A stretch of 64,000 nt of DNA from Heterobilharzia americana (lineage: Eukaryota; Platyhelminthes; Trematoda; Strigeidida; Schistosomatidae), in assembly GCA_944470555.2 (NCBI GenBank), contig OX104134.1:49474691-49538690 (forward strand). The letters are read 5' to 3'. The notes below the pieces were generated by a model. That model saw only the letters and a list, made by a program, of their open reading frames with translations. It was not told the DNA's origin and searched no databases. Position 1 is the first letter of the stretch, and each line of letters begins with the position of its first letter. A program made the translations under genes and the position numbers. This document shows positions 44,101 to 54,800 of the stretch, piece by piece.

Positions 44101-47100
44101 CTGTGTAGAAACCAATGAAGTGAAACTTATACTGTTCTGTATAAATTGTCTTTCCTTACATTTTTAAAGTTCACAGACAGAAATGGAAGTATGACATGAC
44201 TTGATGACAGAAACAAACACTTCACAGTTGTATTTGAGTTAAACTCAATACTAAAATTAGAAAATATGTATGTATATTTATGACTGTTACGCAATAGGCT
44301 TTCGCTTTCAGTCGACATTTCTCATGAACCTATTGTACAGAGTTCAAATGTTAAAGAATGAGTATTCTTTAGTCAAATAATCAATAATAAATTCATTTTC
44401 TAACGCGTTCCACTTACTGAGTTGATGTCATTTTGGTCTACTGATATTTAAACAGCATAAGACGAATCATGTGATCATAAATCAAGGAAACTCAATTAGG
44501 CGGATGATTAAACGGGTGCTTACATCATGCTATGTAAGAAAAGTTTATTTCAAGTTCTTTATTTCGTAATGGCCTGTCATCATCCTCCATTACACTGCGG
44601 TCATCCGACAGGTCATTCAATGTCAATCAAAATTGTGTGAAAAAAATATATTGGTTGTAGTCGATAAAATAACCTATGAACATGGATACCGGGCAAAAGA
44701 TTATTAGGCCTAGTTCTTGTCATCTTGTTGATAGTCATAGTGATTAAGTGCATCTGATATTATGACTTGCTATTTAGGTTTGCAGATCGCTTTGCACGCA
44801 GCTGTTTGGTCACTAGAAGTGGATGCCTCAACATAGTTGTTAATTTCATCTTGGTACTAAAAATCAACCATATCGCTCACCAAGATGCAAATTCACCAAG
44901 CTCAGTAGTCCTAATCTGAATGGAATTAGCATCCTGAATCTGACATACTTCAACGGACCATATATTGACTCAGATTCAGTGAAATACAGATACATTAAAA
45001 ATTAGGTCTTCCTGATTTGCCGGCAAAATAACAAACATCCTTAGTTGCATACACAAAAAGATTAACATAGAATAAACATCTTAATTACCAAGTGACAGAC
45101 AGCAGCTTAGCGTTAGTAATAATTTATTCCAATGACAATAAATAGTCCCTAGAGAGTAAGTTGTCATATTATTTTTGAAAACAACTGTAAGAATACACTA
45201 AAAACTCAGACACCAAAGCAGGCGGTATTCCGAGAGATTACACTACAAAATTAAACAGTATCCCTGAAAATTAAGTTGGATCCATCTCTACTTCAGAAAA
45301 ATATCATTGCTGACCAAGTGCCACATAACCCAGATGCACAGAGCCATTCCCTTACTGTTGACAGAGATCGAAAATTCAGCAAGTAACTCAACCAGAGATG
45401 AAAGCATTTTATACGTTCGCAATCACTTCCGCAAAAAAATAAAATGCCATCCCCAGCATACAAGCGAGGTTTGAAAACATTTGATTCCCTTCTTTCATTC
45501 TTGAAGCAGATGAACATGGATAAAATGCAAAAAAACGAGCACACTTACTTAATTCACAGTCAGTCAAGGGACATTTAGCTCATCAATGTCCATTAAATGG
45601 TAACAAAATATAAGAATGAATATTTTGAAGGATAAAATTATTCGAAATCGAGTAAGTCATTAGACATTTCAAGTTAGACACAATTATCAATAGCAGCAAG
45701 TGGACTAAAATATGAAAATTATACAAAAAAAGCGAAATATTCTCCTGATGAACCGGTCGCCCATTGGAAAATATACAGTTAAAACCCAAAGGTGTGGTTT
45801 GTGACACAAAAGTACCACGAACCAAAGAAATACACCACTGCGCATCAAACATAAGGAGTTTGAAACCATTCACACTCAGCTGTAAATTTCCGTGGCCAAA
45901 TTAGAATGATCTAAACAATCGGTGGCTATTTTGCTCATTGACAGCTCAGCTCATCATTCCTGCATTCAGATATTTCAGTTGATCATTACAATACGGTAAT
46001 TCGAGCTGAAGGTATCCGCGTGCACAGTTAATGAGCTGAGTACAAAATGCAGGAAACAGGAGTCCGGTGCTTACATCATTCGAAACTGGCCATCAAAATA
46101 TACAGATCAGCGTTACTGACTTTCAGTGAATCATTTTGTTCCACAGCATATTTATGAAACATAAAGGGGAGAATCGGTTCAATCCGACACTTGAACCCTC
46201 CGTTATGGGTGTTGAGACTTTAGTCACAAGGCACGCTACATACAGTGTCAACGATATGAAAATCATCGCCATGATGGTTGCAAGCAGCCAATGAAGCTAG
46301 TAACTACGTTGAAGATAACCCATCTCCCCTTCATTAGAAAAGCTGAGACATAGATAGGACGAAGAGAATTCTATGCCTTACATTTTTACAAATATTGTAT
46401 GTTAACAAGAGTAAACCCATCTCACAAAAATGGATTTCATCTCTGATGTTTGGTGTTGTTTTATATCTAGTTTTACATTCTTTATTTATTGATTCTGACC
46501 GGTTGTTATTTGATGTTAGATATATCATGTAATCACATTTTTCGATTAAATTCGTGATGCTTTGGATAAAAAATTGCAACGAATTACCAAAAACGCAATT
46601 GAATGGCTTTAAGTTGGACTTATGAATATCACTTACCCAACATGAACAAATTTATTTATATGAATAATATTAGAACTCCATTCATATACAAACATTCTGG
46701 TGAGTAATTTTAACTAGCTCAGGTTATATCTTCAAACATAAACTTAATCGCCAGTGAAAAAGACTGTAGGAAGAATCAGTAACTGTGTGCCCCTCTTGAC
46801 GCTTGCTATTACGTGGTTGTCTATGCCGTCTACACAAACTTTCTCCCTAAACTAAGCCACACAGTCATAGAATTCAGAGGGAACAGTTATGATACCCAAA
46901 TATGAGTGAACTATACTGCCCTACTATCATAGTGCCCTGGTTATCTGGACGATTTGAAGAGCTTTCACACACACTCCCCTTACAGAGTTCGGTGAAAAGA
47001 CCTTTCACCTAATCCAGATCTCATGATAAGTGGATCTAGGATATTGACTATGTATCAGTCACTGCAATATACACCAGTCTTTATTCATTTCCATGTGGTG

Positions 47101-50100
47101 GGAGAGTTACCCATACTTTTCTGTCTATCAAAATAACTTAAATGTCTGTTGCTGGTTTGATGTAGACAGTAATTTCGTTAACAGTTATGGAAAAATATTA
47201 GTTATAACAGTGCCCATTTCGTCTGACTGGTTGATTCTAAATCGAGAAGAGACTTTGCATAGTATACTCATCACTACACTCATACACTCATACACTGTCG
47301 TACGTAGAATAACGACAACCTGCTAACAGTACGCTTCCAACTCGACATATGCTAATATTTTTAAGGGTTATGCTAGACACCAATTACACCAGTGACCACA
47401 ACATTTAGGATATCAATTTCTAGCCTTCAGAAAAAGTTATGCAACTTGAGTATTTGTGATCACTGCGCAGAAACATCCAAGTTTATTTCCTGAGGGACAA
47501 TCTGTTTCTTCACTTACTGGTCCAATTATGTTTTGCGGCGTATCAGCAAGCAAAAACGAATTACTAATCAGTAAGTAATACTTGAAAAAATCTACCTGAA
47601 TGCAAAAAAATTTAAATTGCCTCTTTTGAGTGATAATCACTTGCCTGAAGAGTCATCCAATTCTTTGTTATTTCAGTCTTCAAGCTTTCACTATCAACAG
47701 TAACAGAATGCTTGAAGATATCCACCCCTGACAGTGAATCGAAGATGACGTTATTCTACTTCTTCAAAGCTTTTATCGAATCTCACATTTACACTCCCGG
47801 TTTTCTATTGTAAGTGCAGTCTCTTGTTCACACTGACACTAGTTTCCGACTTTTTCATAACCATGAGTGCCTGAGGTTTGGATTAAAATATCTTACCAAA
47901 AATATAAGTATATTTTACCCACTCGTTTTTAATATGTCATTTATGATTTCGATAATTTAGAAACTGATGGTCACTACTTTCGTCTGCTGCGTTAGTAGAA
48001 CCTTCATTATTTACTCGTTGGATGAAAAAGAAGCATTATAAGAAAAATAAGACTGTACGCAAAAGCAGCAACCGTAGTATAAAGTAGTAAATCAGTAAGA
48101 CTGAAATTAAACTAATAATAATAGTAGCAATAATGGTAATAGTGATAGTTGTAATGATAGCACTGGTAATAATAGTGATTATATCAGTGGTTATTGAAAA
48201 TTATATCCTGTGAAGGGGAAACGTATTCAGAGAAATAGAGAAACTAAGTGTGTAGAAGTTTGCTATGAAGATGAAGATAATACACAGATTCATCCTTGCA
48301 AACGAAAACTGGTATTTCACTACATTCCGTAAAGCTTTTATCCATCAACTTCTTTTGTACTGCAGACAGTGCTTACTCGGCCTGAAATTCCTTGCACACA
48401 TCGCTTCAAAAGTCAAAAACCCTTGGATTGGTGTATTTCTTCGCTACTACCGTTATACGTGTTCTTTGAAACTGAAGTCACACCAACTAACTTAGTCCAT
48501 CATAGTATACACTGACTGGGCGGACATAATATGCGAACCAATCATTTCAGTCAATAAAGTTTCACAAACTCAGTTCCTAACTCTATAAACTAGTACAACC
48601 AATGATTTGGGCATCCGGACAGTGATTACAGAAGACATAGTTGATGCCACTAAGGTTTTTGTAACCAAGATCTCCAAGACCTACAAATCTTTCACTTTAA
48701 ATCATTTCATTTTCCACTCATTTACTACAACGGATTGCACTGCTATTCAGTCGCCTCAACTCTTGAAAGGCATTTAGAAATCCAATCTGCTTCACAAAGG
48801 ACTGAGATCATCAACTGATAGTTGCATCTTTTGCATGCATACCATGATTTCAATTAAAACCAATCCAGCGACACATGTACGACTTCCCAGATAAGGCGGA
48901 AGATCAAAATGCAGGAACACTTTGCTTCTTGATGTTATTATAGCATACATGAAAAACAACAGAACTCCTATCGAGTTTGACATCTAGTCTGTTCAGAAGA
49001 CTGTGATTTTGCGGTCGGCACACTAATTTCACTAAAAAGATAAGTCACATGTTGTTTTCTTAAACCAGATACCTTTGGTTGCTGTCAAATATTATTCAAT
49101 CTCAGCGGTAATTCGTAGAAAACTGCCTCATTCATCATCTTCATATCCTTATAACTATAGTGTAGTAATGCAGTAGTTTAACAAAAATTCCAAACTTCAA
49201 TCTTACAAAACTATTCTCCTTCTATTTTATAGGCTACCACTCACCAAAAATCTGTAATACACGCAAACTATTCTAGTAATCCAAAACACTTCGAGGTGAT
49301 TTGCAGTGTCCATGCTTGTTTGCATACTACATTTCTTTTGCTAAAAGCTAAGCATAAAGACACACAACAACTAAACGGATAAATTCAAGTCAAACTAAGT
49401 TTATTAATTTCCTCTCTTAATGTGAATGACTGTCAGCATGTCTTTATAATTACGTGAGTGGATGTGTACTCAATTAGTGATGCCTAGGTTTTTGAAAGAG
49501 CATACACATATGTGATTGTCAAGGAATAAATCTCGAAAGTTGACTAGTAGCCAGACCGACTAATCAGCGTATTTTTATGAATGAAAATGTTTTAGAACTA
49601 CTACGCTTGTAGCACATGATTATCAAAAGCGAATCTTATATGACAACATGTCTAGTGAACAGCCGATGCATCTAGTGCTTAACACAGACTTGTCTCAACA
49701 AGCTGTAGGACATCTGAGTAGCACTTAAGCTCGAGACAACCGTAGATAGAACTCTGATCTCTCAAGTAATTCGATGATATAGTCTATACTAAATCTTTGA
49801 ACTGATATAATCTATATTTGGAAAAACAAAGAGTTTTTTCAACTTTATCACAATTTTCACCAGTGAAGTAGTAAAAAACGAAAGAAGGGTTCAAGATAGA
49901 CTTGACTATACTCTAAACAGTTAAGTCAGGTTGCAGAGCGCATCTAAAACGAATGTTATAAATTTTACCTTCAGAATTCAGCACAATAACACTTAAAATG
50001 TTTTACGGTATACTGACTATTTATGCAGTGTGCAGAGAGAAAAACTGTGTGAAATCAAAGAACATTTACAATAAACTGAGATATAAATCATTCCCACTAA

Positions 50101-51797
50101 TCCAGTGTATCCGTAAAAGATTCAGCTTGATGATAATCATTAAAGCTGCATCTTCAAAATAAAACAACATGATATTCTCTAGGGAGAATATTAAGCTTTC
50201 TCTTAGCAAAGATAAGTTGTGCTAATTGTACTTAATTCAGTTGAATCCAAGTGATTTAGTGACTTAGTCTGAATCACTAAGGCAGCAGTTATTGCCTGGC
50301 GACTGCAGAGCTTCCAAAATCCGTTGAATATATGCTCAAACTAACTTCGGTGTTACAAAACAGTGTATGACAACAAAATTTAAGAAGCTGTTTGTTACAC
50401 TTCCAAAGAACGAAAGTCAGAAGTCATTCGAAAATAAATCTAATACGATGAGGCTCGATTTCAAAGTACCTAGCCAATATTGATTCCCCTGACAGAAACA
50501 CCAAGTTATTAAAAATACATATAAATGAATATTTTTCATGGCTTAGATTTATGTATGTCACTCAACAAATAGCTTCTGTATATTAACTGAAATAGTCTCA
50601 CCAAAAATACTACTCTATCATCAGGTATTATCTACATCCAAGGAAATATCTTACATAAACTGAAAAAAAACTTTTTGAACATCGTTCGCAGTCGGATAAC
50701 CCCAAACCATTTTCAGAGTAGATTTCACAGCTACTTCACCAATACCTGTTTTTTCGTACCAAAGCCTATCGATACTCAGAGTGAACAAACAAACACATGC
50801 ATACTGCATCAAGCACAAAACGTACAAACGCCGTTCAATGTAAAGTTTACATGATAATGTTAAAGGTGAAAATCAGAGTTAATAAATATTTCGAAAAATG
50901 CACTGTTGATCGTAATCAGGAATATGGATTTCGGAAATGTCCACCAAAGAAGTAGCGAGAAGTAAAAACCAAACGTTCGGTTTTTGATAAATTATGATAA
51001 TTAACGAAGAAAATGTGGTGAGAACACTGATAAGTTAGCAAGTAAATGTATGCATCTACGTGAGTTTATGATAATACCCACTAAAGAATACTGCCTACGG
51101 TGATCCCCTCACATTGCGCCATGCAATCCCATTTATGGTCACTCTTTATCGTGAACCAATCAAAGTAGGAAAATATGAACCATTCAATTCCGACCCAGTG
51201 GATGAATAGCAGCATGGTGGCCGTGAGAGCTGACGGTCCTGGGTTCCAACCCTGGTAGGAACGTGAGTGCGCACTGCAATGGAATCCTATACTAAGAAGA
51301 AGCAGCCGTTCAGTGCCCCCGGGTTTTCATTGACTTTCTAACGGATGTCAATCCCTGGTGAATATTACTCTGGAAATTACAACTACATCTCCAGTAATAA
51401 AATGTAAAATATACAAGCAAACTTCACAAGTGCTCAGCTTTGGACAAGTGGACTCACACAAATCTCTCAGCTGGAATTAAACACTGAAAACTAACAGACC
51501 CTCTGATAAAGTGGAGAGTGGAACTCAATGTTAGTCCACAACAAGATTTTACGAAGTGTAAACATCTTATTCTGATGATGATTTATAACAAACTACCTAG
51601 CAATTTTATGATCAATTACCAATGTAATCAGTGAATTTTCTTCGCTATAGCACTAAACAGTGAAGATGACTAACCAGGTTTTCTGAAGTAGATTTCGGTT
51701 TTGCTGGGAATGAGTGTGCAAAATATGGTATTCCTAGGAGCCTGTAAATGAGGTATTGGATGAATTATCTTGGAATACGAATCACAAGTAAACAGTA

Positions 51798-51880
<83 letters not shown>

Positions 51881-54800
51881 TAAATACGTTACCATATAGT
51901 AGTAAGATATATCTGTACTCATCTTTGATTGGATTTCGGCTAACGACAAATGCGACACTGTCCCTCCTTGCGCTTGTTAGTGTTGTCCGAAAACAATTGA
52001 TTGTCGAGGCAAAGTTGTGAGAAATGGTCATGCGTTGTCGCCTTGTTTTCATGTGGCGCCATAGATACCTCCAAGACGCTTTTTCATTCGGTTCAGACTA
52101 TCCTCCTTAGCGTTTTAGTCGCCTGTTATTATGATTATATCTGAGCGTAGGCAAATTGACAGCTTTTGGTAGAGTTTATCCTTTGTATCATCAAAGTTGC
52201 AGTTATCGGAGATTATGAGCAAGCACAGGCTAATCTCATGACCCTTCCTAGTTTAAACAGATCTATTCAGTTGAACAGCACACAGATGGCTGTTGACTGA
52301 TATCCGGTTGAGGAGTGCCTTTTATTCGCAGAAAACTAGTGTTGTGTGCACACCAACGAGTACCTGAAAGCTAGTAAATGAAAGTCCAGAAACTCCTAAG
52401 GGGAATTTCACAGGTTAACCACAACGGCCAGGTGGGATTAATTGAGTCTTGTGTACGTGCCTCTGAAACACAGAGTACATACATAGTTCAAGGTTTCGGG
52501 GCTTTGGCATGTGACATCTGTTGTCCGATTCGGTATAGAATTCGGGCGTTGAAATGAGTCTAGGAACGATATTTTGCTGGATTATATAGTCCACAGTGAT
52601 CACTGTGTGAGGAATTTCGGAAGTTGTTAGAGGCTTAATAAATATACCGGGAATTTTAGACACTGAAGAAAACAAAAATAAGACAGGTGGCAGTCAGGTT
52701 GTGCACACTGCTGAAATCGTAAAACAGTCGACACTTCCCGTCTGTCCACACCGTAAAACTTTGTTCCGTAAGGTTCCTGACTGAGAAAGAGGATTAGTTT
52801 CGCGTACCCACACAACCCATGTGACATCTGCTTGACGTTGGTTACACACCACCCTTTTAATATTGTTGCACTCAGAATTGACTGTGGGAACATCAAAGAA
52901 GAAAACCCCAAACCGTTGGCACCAGAACACTGAAGAAGAGAGAACATCCACATGACACTGCTGATCATTTTTGGAAAACACCTTACTACTGTCAAATTCC
53001 AACCAGCCAGCAGTACGGCTTCGCCGTTATACCCTTTCTCCATCACAGTTATTTATGTTATAAAGGTAACCGCTTTTTGTCGCACTACCATCCAAAAAAC
53101 CCTTCTGACATGGCAGAACCCCAAGGAACAAATGTTTTCGACGGTGTATCTTATAAGCTCATTATGATATACAAGCCTGACCAACACGTTAGGGTAGCAA
53201 TAATAGGTCATGCTGAATTTCAACATTTCTCTATCATACACAAACCACCCGTGCAATACAGCATAATACACAGCATAAAAATGAAACGCATGATAAAAGT
53301 TCCCAAAACCGTCCGACAGAAAATGGAAAAGAGAGAACATGTAAACCTACACGCCAGCGAGTTATGGTTGAGTACGTATGTAAAACTCACAACTAATCAA
53401 TACGAGAGGCAATATTGAGTGGTACAAGAAGACAATTCGTTTCAAACTTAAAGCTAATCTCTAGATGTCGATCAAGTTCATGCATCCCTAACCCAAACGT
53501 TAATCCTGTCGGAATCTCACTGTTAAGTTTTGGTTTTGTTTTCCCATCCACAGCTGTCACTTCTTTTAAGTCCATGGCCAGTTAAAAGAATTGAAATATG
53601 AATAATTTTAAGGTGCTACTCTTGCTTAAAATATTGTTAACTTTCAAAGATCTAGGTAACGAATAAAGCGAAATACAGCTCAACACTTAGAAATCGATTA
53701 TCGCACTATGCCATCTGATTGGTGTTCTGATTCTCAGTGACTATGTTTATCAGGAGAAGACCAATTAACGGAATGACGTCAAGAAATAAACTGATAGGCA
53801 AGACATATTACTGAAATAAATCTCAGTACTGAGTACAAACACCGGAGTCTGCCTTTGTTTGCATGGTTATATTGCGTTCCTGATAATCGAAACCCTGTTG
53901 ACGTGTAGTTTCAGCTGTTTGCTGTCCTTGAGAATGACAACTGTACGTGTTTGAACACTGATAATTAAAAGTATCTCCAAAAGAGACGCTTGGGTTAGCA
54001 AGAACGATTTTTGTGAAAAGGTTTCCGTTTCATCACAGAAATATTTGCAGCGTCAACCCAGAAATTTGAGCTTTCATTTTTCGAAGGTTTAGAAAGAAGT
54101 GGAAGGATCAAATGTGATTGGACAACATATTCATGCGCGTCATATTATTACATGACTGGTGAGATTATCTTTAATTCCATTAAATAAGTTTTTTACCAGT
54201 TTTTTATTCCACTTAGGACTCACATATCATGGTTGTTTCAATAATCAACTACAAAACTGGTATAGTACTAAACATTTATACCTTTAATTACCGAACTAAA
54301 ATATGGAAGCATTTCCTCTCACAGAATCCTACGCATGTACGTATGGTGAATGTACCCTGTTATGTGTCTAAAGCTAAATGATAAATAATGACCCGAAAAC
54401 TCCCTAAAAGAAGTCAAACTTCGCTATATTTTTATCAACCTCCTTCCTTTCCCCTTCATTCTTTATCTTAATGCTTTATATTTCAATGTGCTGATATGCA
54501 ACATGGCACTTTGGAAATTTATGCAACACCGTTAGGTTATACTTTTATAATGACTGATTGATATTTCATGCCAGAGCGATAATCTGTATGATTACTATAC
54601 TTATACAAGTGAAACTCTAGTAGCCCTTTAGAAAAAGCATTGATATCCGCAAGCAATGTTTTAGGCGATAGGAAAGCTTATTTGAGGCTCTTCCGTGACG
54701 CTCATTGATTTATCTAACATGTTTAACAAATGCTTTTACCAGTGGACCATTTTTATATAAATTATTTCTAAAAATTTCAACGGAATTTTTCGTGACACAA

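Noticed and set aside
51801..51878. Long AT tract as a replication origin or matrix attachment site
   Set aside because: Several similar AT runs occur in the window, some at retroelement ends; nothing beyond composition supports a function.
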